Below, piece after piece: positions 24,202 to 32,948 of a stretch of 64,000 nucleotides of DNA; positions within the stretch are counted from its first letter, which is position 1; the number at the start of each line of letters is the position of its first letter. The stretch is from Caulobacter endophyticus (GTDB taxonomy: Bacteria > Pseudomonadota > Alphaproteobacteria > Caulobacterales > Caulobacteraceae): positions 1 to 64,000 of the forward strand of contig NZ_JARQWV010000001.1 of assembly GCF_029543245.1 (NCBI RefSeq). The letters are read 5' to 3'. A model generated the notes under the pieces. It made no database searches and was not told the origin of the DNA. It saw nothing but the letters and a program-made list of their open reading frames with translations. Both the position numbers and the translations under genes were made by a program.

Positions 24202-25662
24202 ATGGCTTCCTTGATGATCCAGGGCTGCGGCTCCGACGTCGGCAAATCGACCCTGGTGGCGGGGCTGTGCCGCCTGTTTTCCAACCGCGGCCTGGTCGTG
24301 CGGCCCTTCAAGCCGCAGAACATGTCCAACAACGCGGCCGTCACCGCCGACGGCGGCGAGATCGGCCGGGCCCAGGCGCTGCAGGCCGTGGCCTGCCGAA
24401 CGCCGGCCAGCGTGCACATGAACCCCGTGCTGCTGAAGCCGCAGAGCGATGTCGGCGCCCAGGTCGTGGTCCAGGGCCGCGTGATCGGCAACTACAAGGC
24501 TCGCGCCTTCCAGGGGCTGAAGCCCGATCTCCTGGCCACGACCCTGGACAGCTATCGCCGCCTCGCGGCCGAGGCCGACCTCGTGCTGGTCGAAGGGGCC
24601 GGCAGCCCGGCCGAGACCAACCTGCGCGCCGGCGACATCGCCAATATGGGCTTCGCCCACGCCGCCGGTCTGCCGGTGGCGCTGGTCGGCGACATCGACC
24701 GGGGGCACGTGATCGCCGCGCTGGCGGGGGCGCACCTGGTGCTGGACGACGCCGACCGGTCGCGGATCAAGGGCTTCATCATCAACAAGTTCCGAGGCGA
24801 TCCGGCGCTGTTCGACGACGGCCGGACCGAGGTCGTGAAACGGACCGGCTGGCCCGATCTCGGCATGGCGCCCTGGTTGCCGCCGGTGCGGTTCCTGCCG
24901 GCCGAGGACGCCGTGGTGCTGGAACGCCCGGCCGGAACATCGGACGGTCGCCGCGCCAAGGTGGTTGTGCCGATGCTGTCGCGGATCGCCAATTTCGACG
25001 ACTTCGATCCCTTGCGGAACGATCCGGCGATCGATCTTGCCTTCCTGCCGCCGGGCGCGGTGCTGCCTGCCGACGCCGACCTCGTGATCCTGCCGGGCAC
25101 CAAGGCGACCCTGGCGGACCTGGCCTTCCTGCGCGCCCAGGGCTGGGACGTCGACATCCTGGCCCATGCTCGCCGTGGCGGGCGGGTGTTCGGCGTTTGC
25201 GGCGGCTATCAGATGCTGGGCCGGACGGTCAGCGATCCGGACGGCGTCGAGGGGGCTCCGGGCTCGGCGTCCGGCCTTGGCCTGCTGGACGTCGAGACCG
25301 TGCTGGCCGGCGACAAGACGGTACGGCCGGTCGCCGGACGCCTCGCCGACGGCGCGGCGTTCGAGGGCTACGAGATCCACGTCGGCCGCACTTCCGGCGC
25401 AGGAACCGAGCGGCCGCTGCTGGCCATCGACGGCCACGGACCAGACGGCGCGGTGTCGGCCGACGGCAGGATCGCCGGCGCCTATGTCCACGGGCTGTTC
25501 GACAGGGCCTCGGCGCGGACCGCCCTCCTCGCCCCGCTCGGCGTCGCGGCCGACGGCCAGGACCAGTCGGCGCGGGTGGACGCGGCCCTGGACGAAATCG
25601 CCCAGATCCTGGAGCGCTCGCTCGACATCGCCGCCATCGCCCGCATCGCCGGCCTGCCATAG
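24202..25662 (+). CDS. cobQ: Cobyric acid synthase CobQ
   Basis: This 486-residue glutamine amidotransferase has an N-terminal dethiobiotin-synthetase-like ATPase domain ([12 protein letters not shown] at residues 6-17; NMSNNAAVT) and a C-terminal class I amidotransferase-like domain with nucleophile Cys in [10 protein letters not shown] near residue 332 and His in YVHGLFD near 430. It amidates adenosylcobyrinic acid diamide to cobyric acid in cobalamin synthesis. The ATG at 24202 places the ATPase motif at the normal distance; a TTG at 24166 is a less likely start. No other cob gene is in the window, and I saw no cobalamin riboswitch upstream. Confidence 0.94.
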   Translation: MASLMIQGCGSDVGKSTLVAGLCRLFSNRGLVVRPFKPQNMSNNAAVTADGGEIGRAQALQAVACRTPASVHMNPVLLKPQSDVGAQVVVQGRVIGNYKARAFQGLKPDLLATTLDSYRRLAAEADLVLVEGAGSPAETNLRAGDIANMGFAHAAGLPVALVGDIDRGHVIAALAGAHLVLDDADRSRIKGFIINKFRGDPALFDDGRTEVVKRTGWPDLGMAPWLPPVRFLPAEDAVVLERPAGTSDGRRAKVVVPMLSRIANFDDFDPLRNDPAIDLAFLPPGAVLPADADLVILPGTKATLADLAFLRAQGWDVDILAHARRGGRVFGVCGGYQMLGRTVSDPDGVEGAPGSASGLGLLDVETVLAGDKTVRPVAGRLADGAAFEGYEIHVGRTSGAGTERPLLAIDGHGPDGAVSADGRIAGAYVHGLFDRASARTALLAPLGVAADGQDQSARVDAALDEIAQILERSLDIAAIARIAGLP

Positions 25663-25733
25663 TCCGGTTTTCCTGGCTCGCGGCGTCGAGGGCGGCCAAA
25701 ATCACCTCCGACGAATCCGAGTTGGGAGCCTTC

Positions 25734-26909
25734 ATGCCGGCACGCGCCGTATCCGCCCTGCGCGATTTCCTGCGCAGCGAATCCGCCGGCGGCGTGCTGC
25801 TGATGATCGCCGCGGCCGCGGCTCTGGTCGTGGCCAACTCGCCGCTGGCGGCCGGCTACTTCCACGCCCTGCACGGCTATCTGGGCCCGCTGTCTGTCGA
25901 GCACTGGGTCAATGACGGCCTGATGGCCGTTTTCTTCCTGCTGGTCGGGCTGGAGATCAAGCGCGAGGTCGTCGATGGGGAACTGTCGACCTGGCCGCGC
26001 CGCGCCCTGCCCGGCTTCGCGGCGCTGGGCGGGATGATCGCGCCGGCGCTGGTCTATCTCTTCATCGCCCGTCACGCGCCGGACGTGCGCGCCGGCTGGG
26101 CCATCCCGGCCGCCACCGACATCGCCTTCGCTCTGGGCGTGCTGTCGCTGCTGGGGCCGCGCGTGCCGGGGGCGCTGAAGATCTTCCTGGCCGCGCTAGC
26201 GATCATCGACGACCTGGGAGCCATCCTGATCATCGCCTTCTTCTACACCGACCACCTGACGCTCTGGGCGCTGGGCGGGGCCGCCGCCGTCCTGGTGGCG
26301 CTGATCGCGCTGAACCGCCTGAAGGTCGTCGCCCTGTGGCCCTATCTGCTGCTGGGGGCCCTGCTCTGGTTCCTGTTCCTGAAGTCCGGGGTGCACGCCA
26401 CCCTGGCCGGCGTGCTGCTGGCCATGACCATTCCCCTGACCTCGAGCCGTGGCGAACACTCGCCGCTGCACCGGCTGGAGCACGGGCTCAATCCCTGGGT
26501 CGCCTATCTGATCGTGCCGGTGTTCGGCTTCGCCAACGCCGGCGTGGCGCTCGGCGGGCTCGACGCCTCGGCCCTGACGGCGCCGGCCACTCTGGGCGCG
26601 GCGCTGGGTCTTTTCATCGGCAAGCAGACGGGAGTCATGGCCTTCAGCGGCGCGGCCATCGCCCTCGGCCTCGCGCGCAAGCCGACCGGTGTGAGCTGGA
26701 GCCAGCTCTATGGCGTAGCGGCCCTTTGCGGCGTGGGCTTCACCATGAGCCTGTTCATCAACAACCTGGCCTTCGAGGCCGCCTTGCTGCGCGAGGAGAC
26801 CAAGATCGGCGTCCTGGCCGGATCGGTGGCTTCGGCCCTGCTGGCCTGGCTGATCTTCGCCCTGCCGCGTGGCCGCACTGGCGCGGGAGCCGGCGCAGGT
26901 TCAAACTAG
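25734..26909 (+). CDS. nhaA: Na+/H+ antiporter NhaA
   Basis: This 391-residue inner-membrane protein matches NhaA throughout: [11 protein letters not shown] near residue 68, [15 protein letters not shown] near 125, and the paired ion-binding aspartates in IIDDLGAI near 160. About twelve transmembrane segments are visible. It exchanges internal Na+ for external protons and helps with pH and sodium homeostasis. The ATG at 25734 has GGGAG upstream. It lies 71 bases after cobQ. Confidence 0.95.
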   Translation: MPARAVSALRDFLRSESAGGVLLMIAAAAALVVANSPLAAGYFHALHGYLGPLSVEHWVNDGLMAVFFLLVGLEIKREVVDGELSTWPRRALPGFAALGGMIAPALVYLFIARHAPDVRAGWAIPAATDIAFALGVLSLLGPRVPGALKIFLAALAIIDDLGAILIIAFFYTDHLTLWALGGAAAVLVALIALNRLKVVALWPYLLLGALLWFLFLKSGVHATLAGVLLAMTIPLTSSRGEHSPLHRLEHGLNPWVAYLIVPVFGFANAGVALGGLDASALTAPATLGAALGLFIGKQTGVMAFSGAAIALGLARKPTGVSWSQLYGVAALCGVGFTMSLFINNLAFEAALLREETKIGVLAGSVASALLAWLIFALPRGRTGAGAGAGSN

Positions 26910-26938
26910 AACCGTCAGTTCAACGAGGAGCGTCGGCC

Positions 26939-27439
26939 ATGCTGCGTTTCATCCTCATCGCCGCCGCCACGGCGGCCTTCCCGCCCGTCGCCGCCCTGGC
27001 CGACACCCCGGCCGTGGCCCAGGTCGAGGTCAGCATCGGTCCCGATCTGGCCGCCAAGGCCGACAAGCTGGGCGCGCGCGAGTTCGATTACCTGGCGCGG
27101 GATCTCAAGCGCACGGTCGAGCGCCGCCTGACCCGCAGCGGCGGCCTGACCGCCTCGGGCGGCCGCCTTAACCTCGTCATCGACGATGCGACGCCCAACC
27201 GGCCCACGCCAGCCCAACTGACCAGCAAGCCGGGGCTGTCGATGGAAAGCTTCGGCAACGGCGGCGCACGAATCTCCGGCGAGTACGTCACGGCCGACGG
27301 CGTCAGCACGCCCATCCGCTATCACTGGTACGAGCAGGATATCTGGCAGGCCCAGTACAGGGCGACCTGGACCGACGCGAACATCGCCTTCGACCAGCTG
27401 GCCCGCCGCATCGAGGACGGCCGGTTCGTGAAGGACTGA
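26939..27439 (+). CDS. Exported hypothetical protein
   Basis: This 166-residue protein begins with a clear Sec signal (MLRFILIAAATAAFPPVAALA, cleavage near residue 21). The mature part is soluble, with a region KLGAREFDYLARDLKRTVERRL and a C-terminal YRATWTDANIAFDQLARRIEDG. I do not recognise a family; the layout of a small exported protein with a helix followed by strands resembles DUF3016-type proteins only loosely. GAGGAG precedes the start. It lies 30 bases after nhaA and may be cotranscribed with it. Confidence 0.7.
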   Translation: MLRFILIAAATAAFPPVAALADTPAVAQVEVSIGPDLAAKADKLGAREFDYLARDLKRTVERRLTRSGGLTASGGRLNLVIDDATPNRPTPAQLTSKPGLSMESFGNGGARISGEYVTADGVSTPIRYHWYEQDIWQAQYRATWTDANIAFDQLARRIEDGRFVKD

Positions 27440-27526
27440 ACGCGGGTCGCTTGCCAGAACTCTCGACGCAGCGTCTGATCGCCGTTCAGTAAAAAGGAGC
27501 GGCAGACGCTCCCCGGGGAGTGAAAC

Positions 27527-28924
27527 ATGACCGCCGAGCCGCGACGATCAAACGCCGTCCTGGCGGCCTACGCCTCGCCGACCCTGCCCCTCGCCGGCCT
27601 TGGCCTGCCCCTCGTGGTCTATCTGCCCGAATACTATGTCAGCGAGCTTGGCCTTTCGCTGTCGGTGGTGGGTACGGCCTTCCTGCTGGTGCGGCTGGCC
27701 GACATCATCCTGGATCCGATCCTGGGCGGCCTCATGGATCGCACCCGCAGCCGCTGGGGCCGCTTCCGTCCCTGGCTGGCGGCCAGCGTGCCGCTGCTGA
27801 TGGCCGCCTCCTACGCCCTGTTCATGGCCAAGCCGGGAATAGGCCCGATCTTCCTCTGGGCGTGGCTGATCGTCGTCTATGTCGGCTTCTCGATGGCGGT
27901 GCTGGCCCAGACGGCCTGGGGCGCGGTGCTGTCGTCGGACTATCAGCAGCGCTCGCGAATCTACGGCTTCTGGAGCGCCGGCAACGTGGTCGGCATGATC
28001 CTCGTGCTGCTGCTGCCGCCGCTGGTGGCCTTCGCCTTCAAGGGCGACCACGCCGCGGGCGTGCAGGCCATGGGCTGGTTCATCATCGTGCTGATGCCGC
28101 TGACGGCTCTGCTGGCCGGCGTCGTCGTGGGCGAGCCGGCCGCGCCGGCCCAGAAGCACGAGGCGGGCCTGAAGCAGTATCTGGGCCTTCTCAAGCGCCC
28201 GACGGTGCAGAAGCTGCTGGCGGCCGACCTCCTGATGGGCCTGGCGCCCGGCATCGGCGGCGCGCTGTTCTTCTTCTTCTTCGAGCGCATCAAGGGCATT
28301 CCCAAGGATCAGGCCGGCATCCTGCTGCTGGTCTATTTCGTCGCCGCCCTGGCCGGCGCGCCGCTGTGGCCCTGGATCGCCAAGACCATGGGCAAGCACG
28401 TCTCGCTGGCGATCGCCGGGATCATGTACGCCGTGTTCCAGGTCGCCGCGGTGATCACCCCCAACGGCGTCAACGCCTTCGGCATCGCGGTGCTGGTGCT
28501 GGCCGGCCTGCCCTATTCGGCGGCCCCGCTGCTGGTGCGCTCGATGATGGCCGACATCGGCGACGAGGAGCGGCTAAACACCGGCGTCGACCGCACCGGC
28601 CTGCTTTACGCCATCGTCAACGGCACGGTGAAGCTGGGCTTCGCCCTGGCCATCGGCGTCTTCCTGGTGCTGGAGAAGCTGGGTTTCGACCCCAAGATTC
28701 CGAGCGCCCAGGGCGATACCGCCCTGATCGTGCTCTACACGGTGGTTCCGGCGGCGCTGGGCGTGCTGGTCTCGGTCATCATCGTGCGCTATCCGCTGGA
28801 CGCCAAGCGCCACGCCGAGATCCGCGCCCAGCTGGATGCGCGAGACGCGGCGCAAGCCCACGCCCAAGCGAGCCCCGATGACCGCCTCCCCGCCCCCAGC
28901 CCCGCGCCCTCTGCCGCCCAGTGA
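27527..28924 (+). CDS. GPH-family sugar/cation symporter (MFS)
   Basis: This 465-residue protein has twelve predicted transmembrane segments and the glycoside-pentoside-hexuronide (MelB-like) signatures: RLADIILDPILGGLMDRTRSRWGRFRPW near residues 61-88 and the AxTAWGAVLSSDYQQRSRIYG segment near 130. MPLTALLAG and the GDEERLNTGVDRTGLLYA region are also typical. It would import a sugar or glycoside with Na+ or H+. No catabolic genes are next to it, so the substrate is open. The C-terminal 40 residues are polar and Ala/Pro-rich. The gene end overlaps the mazG start by 47 bases. Confidence 0.88.
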   Translation: MTAEPRRSNAVLAAYASPTLPLAGLGLPLVVYLPEYYVSELGLSLSVVGTAFLLVRLADIILDPILGGLMDRTRSRWGRFRPWLAASVPLLMAASYALFMAKPGIGPIFLWAWLIVVYVGFSMAVLAQTAWGAVLSSDYQQRSRIYGFWSAGNVVGMILVLLLPPLVAFAFKGDHAAGVQAMGWFIIVLMPLTALLAGVVVGEPAAPAQKHEAGLKQYLGLLKRPTVQKLLAADLLMGLAPGIGGALFFFFFERIKGIPKDQAGILLLVYFVAALAGAPLWPWIAKTMGKHVSLAIAGIMYAVFQVAAVITPNGVNAFGIAVLVLAGLPYSAAPLLVRSMMADIGDEERLNTGVDRTGLLYAIVNGTVKLGFALAIGVFLVLEKLGFDPKIPSAQGDTALIVLYTVVPAALGVLVSVIIVRYPLDAKRHAEIRAQLDARDAAQAHAQASPDDRLPAPSPAPSAAQ

Positions 28925-29708
28925 GGAGCACCCGCTCTTCACGCTCGTCGAGATCATGGCCCGTCTGCGCGACCCGCAGGGCGGCTGCCCGTGGGACATC
29001 GAGCAGACCTTCGCGACGATCGCCCCATACACGATCGAGGAGGCCTACGAGGTCGCCGACGCCATCGAGCGGAACGACCTGCCGGACCTGAAGGAGGAGC
29101 TGGGCGACCTGCTGCTGCAGGTGGTGTTCCATTCGCGCATGGCCGAGGAGCAAGGCGTCTTCAGCTTCGAGGACGTGGCCCGTTCGATCTCCGACAAGAT
29201 GATCCGCCGACACCCCCACGTGTTCGGCGACCACGCCTATGACGACCTGGCCGACCAGAAGGCCGGCTGGGAGGAGCTGAAGGCCCAGGAGCGCAAGGCC
29301 AAGAAGAAGGGCGGCGTACTGGACGACGTGCCGGCCGGCCTGCCCGCCCTGACCCGCGCCGTGAAGCTGACCAAGCGCGCCGCCCGCGTGGGCTTCGACT
29401 GGCCTTCGACCGACGAGGTGCTGGCCAAGCTGGCCGAGGAAGTGGCCGAGCTGCAGGTCGAGATCGACGCCGGCGACCAGGCCAAGGCCCGCGAGGAGCT
29501 GGGCGACATCCTGTTCGTCTGCGCCAACCTGGCCCGCAAGCTCGACGTGGAGCCAGAAGACGCCTTGCGCGCCACCAACGCCAAGTTCGCGCGGCGCTTC
29601 GCCTTCATCGAGGCGGAACTGGCCAAGAAGGGACGCACGCCCGATCAGTCGGACCTGGCCGAGATGGATGCGTTGTGGGACGCGGCCAAGGCGGCCGAGC
29701 GAAAGTAG
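28878..29708 (+). CDS. mazG: Nucleoside triphosphate pyrophosphohydrolase MazG
   Basis: This 276-residue protein has two tandem MazG domains. The first contains LRDPQGGCPWDIEQT, then EEAYEVADAIE and LKEELGDLLLQVVFHS, whose ExxE...ExxD residues bind magnesium. The second contains KLAEEVAELQVEID and REELGDILFVCANLAR. It hydrolyses NTPs and dNTPs to monophosphates, cleaning the nucleotide pool and influencing (p)ppGpp. The ATG at 28878 is chosen because the conserved region follows shortly; it lies inside the end of the sugar symporter gene in another frame. It converges with the lysozyme gene, 3 bases between stops. Confidence 0.92.
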   Translation: MTASPPPAPRPLPPSEEHPLFTLVEIMARLRDPQGGCPWDIEQTFATIAPYTIEEAYEVADAIERNDLPDLKEELGDLLLQVVFHSRMAEEQGVFSFEDVARSISDKMIRRHPHVFGDHAYDDLADQKAGWEELKAQERKAKKKGGVLDDVPAGLPALTRAVKLTKRAARVGFDWPSTDEVLAKLAEEVAELQVEIDAGDQAKAREELGDILFVCANLARKLDVEPEDALRATNAKFARRFAFIEAELAKKGRTPDQSDLAEMDALWDAAKAAERK

Positions 29709-29711
29709 CCT

Positions 29712-30263
29712 TCAGGAAAACGGCGGCCAGTCGGTCAGGGTATCAATCTCGCGCCAGGCGCGGACGACGGCGTTGGTCGGGTCCATGCCGATGAAGATCG
29801 CCGCCTCGGCCCAGCGCCGCCGCAGAAGGCCCAGGACCGGCTTGCCCTCCTGGTTGATCCACTTGCGCATTTCGCTGGGCACGGCCGCCTTGTCGCCGGC
29901 GTTGATCTTGCGCAGCATGGTCGAGCTGGCCAGGGCCCCGCCGCCGAGATTGTAGGTCCACGAGATCAACGCGGCGGCCTCGTATTCCAGCAGCGCGCCC
30001 TGGACGCGCAGGCGCACGTCCTTGGCCGCGCCGAGCATGTCGCGCAGCAGCAGGTCGACCGCCTGGGCCTCGGTTATCGCCGGACTGCTGGGCGTGATCG
30101 GCTGGTTGCTGGCGTCGCGGATCGAGCCGTAGCCGATGGTCCACGTCCCGCCGGGCTGGGCGCCATTGTCATCGTAGGGCTTGGCCTGAAAACCTTCGAG
30201 CCGCTTGACCACGACCGTGGCCGCGTCGGGCACCGTCACCCCGTCCCAAGTCTGTGCGGCCAT
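29712..30263 (-). CDS. GH24 lysozyme (phage-type endolysin)
   Basis: This 183-residue protein is a T4/P22-type lysozyme: LEGFQAKPYDDNG supplies the catalytic Glu (about residue 23) and Asp (about 31), and TWTIGYGS supplies the Thr and the following strand. WTYNLGGGAL and RRRWAEAAIF are further family signatures. It has no signal peptide, as in holin-dependent endolysins. No holin, spanin or phage gene is adjacent, so it is either a domesticated phage gene or a lysis gene for a gene-transfer agent encoded elsewhere; both are inference. GGGAGG before the ATG at 30263 lies inside a strong stem. Confidence 0.85.
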   Translation of the reverse strand: MAAQTWDGVTVPDAATVVVKRLEGFQAKPYDDNGAQPGGTWTIGYGSIRDASNQPITPSSPAITEAQAVDLLLRDMLGAAKDVRLRVQGALLEYEAAALISWTYNLGGGALASSTMLRKINAGDKAAVPSEMRKWINQEGKPVLGLLRRRWAEAAIFIGMDPTNAVVRAWREIDTLTDWPPFS

Positions 30264-30317
30264 GCCTCGCCTCCCGATTGCACGATCGGGAAGATCGCCT
30301 AATGCGGGAGGCGAGGC
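30264..30317 (-). promoter_or_regulatory. 13-bp stem holding the lysozyme ribosome-binding site
   Basis: GCCTCGCCTCCCG (30264-30276) and its perfect complement (30305-30317) flank the 5' leader of the lysozyme mRNA. The inner arm contains GGGAGG and abuts the start codon. A competing small hairpin CCCGAT/ATCGGG (30273-30290) uses part of the same bases. It lies 17 bases after the hflX stop, so it could also end hflX transcripts. Confidence 0.65.
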
Positions 30318-30334
30318 AATATGCAGCCGGGCAG

Positions 30335-31687
30335 CTAGTCGCCGATCGGCATCACCCACACGCCGGGGAACTGGCGTTCGAACCGCCCCAGGGCCTGCGG
30401 ATCCATGCGGGCGACCAGGCGGACCTCGCCGTCCTCCATGTCCTCGCGCTCGACCACGCGGCCATTGCGGTAGATCCAGGCCAGGGCCTCGCCGTCGGCG
30501 GGGCCGAGGCGCAGCGCCATTGGCGGGGTGTCGTCGATCAGGCCGCCGACGCGCCTGAGCAGCTCGCCGCAGCCCTCGCCGGTGACGGCCGAAACCGCCG
30601 AGGCGTCGGCCCGCTTCGCCCGCCCTTCGAGGATCTCGCGTTCCTCGCCGTCGACCAGGTCGATCTTGTTCCACACCTCGACGACGGTCTTGCCGTCGTC
30701 GGCGGTGACCTTCAGTTCCCTCAGCACCGCCTGGACATCTCGCGCCTGGGCGTCGGTGTCGGGGTTGGCGACGTCGCGCACGTGCAGCACCACGTCGGCC
30801 TCCTGCACCTCCTCGAGGGTGGCGCGGAAGGCCTCGACGAGTTCGTGCGGCAGGTCGGAGATGAAGCCCACCGTGTCCGACAGAATGGCCGGGCGGCCGT
30901 CAGGCAGCTTCACCGTCCGCAGGGTCGGATCGAGGGTCGCGAACAGCATGTCCTGGGCCACGACCTCGGCGTTGGTCAGGCGGTTGAACAGCGTCGACTT
31001 GCCGGCGTTGGTATAGCCCACCAGCGCTACGGTCGGGTACGGTACCTTCTTGCGGGCGCTGCGGTGCAGGGTGCGGGTGCGCCGCACCTCCTCCAGCTCG
31101 CGCTTGAGCTTGCCGATCGTGCCGGCGATCAGACGCCGGTCGAGTTCGATCTGGGTTTCGCCGGGGCCGCCGGTCGAACCGGTGCCGCCGCGCTGGCGCT
31201 CAAGGTGGGTCCAGGTGCGTACGAGGCGCGAGCGCTCGTAGTCGAGCCTGGCGAGCTCGACCTGCAGCTTGCCTTCGCGGGTGCGGGCGCGGCGGGCGAA
31301 GATCTCGAGGATCAGGCCCGTGCGGTCCACCACCTTGACGCCCAGGCCGCGCTCGAGATTGCGCTGCTGGACGGGGGTGAGCTGGTCGTCGAACACGGCG
31401 ACGTCGATATGCTCGACCTCGCAGATCACCTTGAATTCCTGGATCTTGCCGCTGCCGAACAGGGTGGCGGGCGTGACGGTGCGAAGCGGCGCGATGGCCG
31501 TTTCGACGACGTCGAGATCTAGGGCGATGGCGAGGCCGACGGCCTCTTCGAGGCGCGCCTTGGGATCGCGCGCCTCCAGAGCGGCCTGCCCGCGAGCAGG
31601 CCGCACCGGATGGATCACGAAGGCCCGAAGGATCGGGTCGGCGTGATCGATAAGTCCATCGGGGGACTTAGAAGTAGATTTTGACAA
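30335..31687 (-). CDS. hflX: GTPase HflX
   Basis: This 450-residue GTPase has the HflX-specific N-terminal domain (LRTVTPATLFGSGKIQEFK and FDDQLTPVQQRNLE near residues 75-115), a glycine-rich linker (GGTGSTGGPGETQIELDRR) and a G domain with GYTNAGKSTLFN (G1) near 225, DTVGFISDLP (G3) and NKIDLV (G4). It binds the 50S subunit and splits stalled ribosomes, particularly after heat stress. The start is TTG at 31687 with AAGG six bases upstream; no ATG gives a complete N terminus. It begins 13 bases after the hfq stop, so hfq-hflX is an operon as in many Proteobacteria. Confidence 0.95.
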   Translation of the reverse strand: MSKSTSKSPDGLIDHADPILRAFVIHPVRPARGQAALEARDPKARLEEAVGLAIALDLDVVETAIAPLRTVTPATLFGSGKIQEFKVICEVEHIDVAVFDDQLTPVQQRNLERGLGVKVVDRTGLILEIFARRARTREGKLQVELARLDYERSRLVRTWTHLERQRGGTGSTGGPGETQIELDRRLIAGTIGKLKRELEEVRRTRTLHRSARKKVPYPTVALVGYTNAGKSTLFNRLTNAEVVAQDMLFATLDPTLRTVKLPDGRPAILSDTVGFISDLPHELVEAFRATLEEVQEADVVLHVRDVANPDTDAQARDVQAVLRELKVTADDGKTVVEVWNKIDLVDGEEREILEGRAKRADASAVSAVTGEGCGELLRRVGGLIDDTPPMALRLGPADGEALAWIYRNGRVVEREDMEDGEVRLVARMDPQALGRFERQFPGVWVMPIGD

Positions 31688-31700
31688 AAGAGCCTTGGAC

Positions 31701-31949
31701 TTAGTCGTCTTGATCGGCGCTCGGCTCGTACAGCTGAACGGGCTGAGCCGGCATGATCGTCGAGATGGCGTGCTTGTAGACCAGTTGCGACTGGCCGTCG
31801 CGGCGCAGCAGGACGCAGAAGTTGTCGAACCAGCTGACCACGCCCTGCAGCTTGACGCCGTTGACCAGGAAGATGGTGAGCGGCGTCTTGGACTTGCGCA
31901 CGCTGTTCAGGAAGGTGTCCTGAAGGTTCTGTTTCTTGTCGGCGGACAT
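31701..31949 (-). CDS. hfq: RNA chaperone Hfq
   Basis: This 82-residue Sm-like protein carries Sm1 ([27 protein letters not shown] with NGV) and Sm2 ([10 protein letters not shown]), the Hfq signature. It forms a hexameric ring that helps small RNAs pair with mRNAs. The C-terminal tail is short and acidic (SADQDD), as in other Caulobacterales. The ATG at 31949 gives the standard length; a longer open frame upstream adds non-homologous residues. A GATTC methylation-type site (31954-31958) lies 4 bases upstream of the start. Confidence 0.97.
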   Translation of the reverse strand: MSADKKQNLQDTFLNSVRKSKTPLTIFLVNGVKLQGVVSWFDNFCVLLRRDGQSQLVYKHAISTIMPAQPVQLYEPSADQDD

Positions 31950-32015
31950 TGGGGATTCCCCTCTCGTTGAAATCGGAAGGCAGAACGCCCTCCACACAAA
32001 CAAGCTCATGCTAGA

Positions 32016-32057
32016 GCATTTTTCGCCGTTTGATATGACTTTCCGGCGAGAAAATGC
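32016..32057. repeat. Imperfect 13-bp inverted repeat between dat-like gene and hfq
   Basis: GCATTTTTCGCCG (32016-32028) faces CGGCGAGAAAATGC (32044-32057), complementary except for one bulge, around a 15-base loop. Just before it, ATGCT-ag-AGCAT (32009-32020) forms a second small dyad. It lies 20 bases after the aminotransferase stop and 67 before hfq, so it may act as terminator for the first gene or as part of the hfq promoter region. Confidence 0.6.
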
Positions 32058-32077
32058 ACGCAGGGCGGAGAGAAACC

Positions 32078-32941
32078 CTAGATCGCTCCCGCCCGCGCCC
32101 TCTCGATATAGAGCGCCCGCAGGCGGCTCGCCACCGGTCCGACCGTTCCATCCCCGATCTTCACGCCGTCCACGCTGGTTATGGGCGTGACCAGACTGCC
32201 GGCGCCGGTGATGAAGGCTTCCCTGGCGGCCTTGGCCTCCTCGACCGTGAAGGGCTGCTCGGCGACCGGCAGGCCGGCCTCCGCGATCACGTCCAGCAGG
32301 GTCAGGCGGGTGACGCCGCGCAGGATGTTGGCCTGGGTGTCGCGGGTGCGCAGGCGGCCGTCGGCGTCGACGATCCAGGCGTTGGACGAGGCGCCTTCGG
32401 TGACCAGGCCCAGGTCGTCGACGAACCAGGCCTCGATCGCGCCGCGTTCGCGGGCGGCCTGCTTGGCCAGGGCGTTCGGCAGCAGGCCGATGGTCTTGAT
32501 GTCGCAGCGCCCCCAGCGGTTCTCGGGCACGGTGATCACCGCCGAGCCCTTCGCCGCCTTGGCCTCGATGGCGACGCGGTCGACCGATCGGGCGGTGATG
32601 ACCACGGCTGGCGGCACGGCCGGATTAGGGAAGGCGTGATCGCGCTTGGCCACGCCGCGCGTGACCTGCAGATAGACGAGGCCCTCGCGCACGTGGTTGC
32701 GGCGGATGGCTTCACGCAGCACGACGGTCAGGGCCGCCTCGCTCATCGGATGGGCGATGCGCAGTTCGTCGAGGCTGCGCCACAGCCGGGCGAAGTGGCC
32801 TTGCGCGTCGGCCAGCTTGCCGTCGAACACGGCCCAGACCTCGTAGACCCCGTCGGCCAGCTGGTAGCCGCGGTCCTCGATGTGCACGGCGGCCTGGCCG
32901 TGACGTACGAAGCGGCCGTTGACGTAAGCGAAACGCGACAT
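32078..32941 (-). CDS. Class IV aminotransferase, D-amino acid aminotransferase type
   Basis: This 287-residue PLP enzyme belongs to fold type IV. The N-terminal YVNGRF and [14 protein letters not shown] are characteristic of D-alanine aminotransferases (Dat) as against branched-chain enzymes. The PLP Lys is K149 in [15 protein letters not shown], and E182 in [13 protein letters not shown] contacts the pyridine nitrogen. It probably exchanges amino groups between D-Ala or D-Glu and 2-oxo acids, although some relatives act in 4-amino-4-deoxychorismate lysis. It lies 7 bases after ntrX and is likely cotranscribed with the ntr genes. Confidence 0.85.
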   Translation of the reverse strand: MSRFAYVNGRFVRHGQAAVHIEDRGYQLADGVYEVWAVFDGKLADAQGHFARLWRSLDELRIAHPMSEAALTVVLREAIRRNHVREGLVYLQVTRGVAKRDHAFPNPAVPPAVVITARSVDRVAIEAKAAKGSAVITVPENRWGRCDIKTIGLLPNALAKQAARERGAIEAWFVDDLGLVTEGASSNAWIVDADGRLRTRDTQANILRGVTRLTLLDVIAEAGLPVAEQPFTVEEAKAAREAFITGAGSLVTPITSVDGVKIGDGTVGPVASRLRALYIERARAGAI

Positions 32942-32948
32942 GGGGTCC

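Noticed and set aside
29712..30263. Prophage
   Set aside because: The lysozyme is the only phage-like gene; mazG and hflX flank it and no integrase, capsid or tail gene is nearby.
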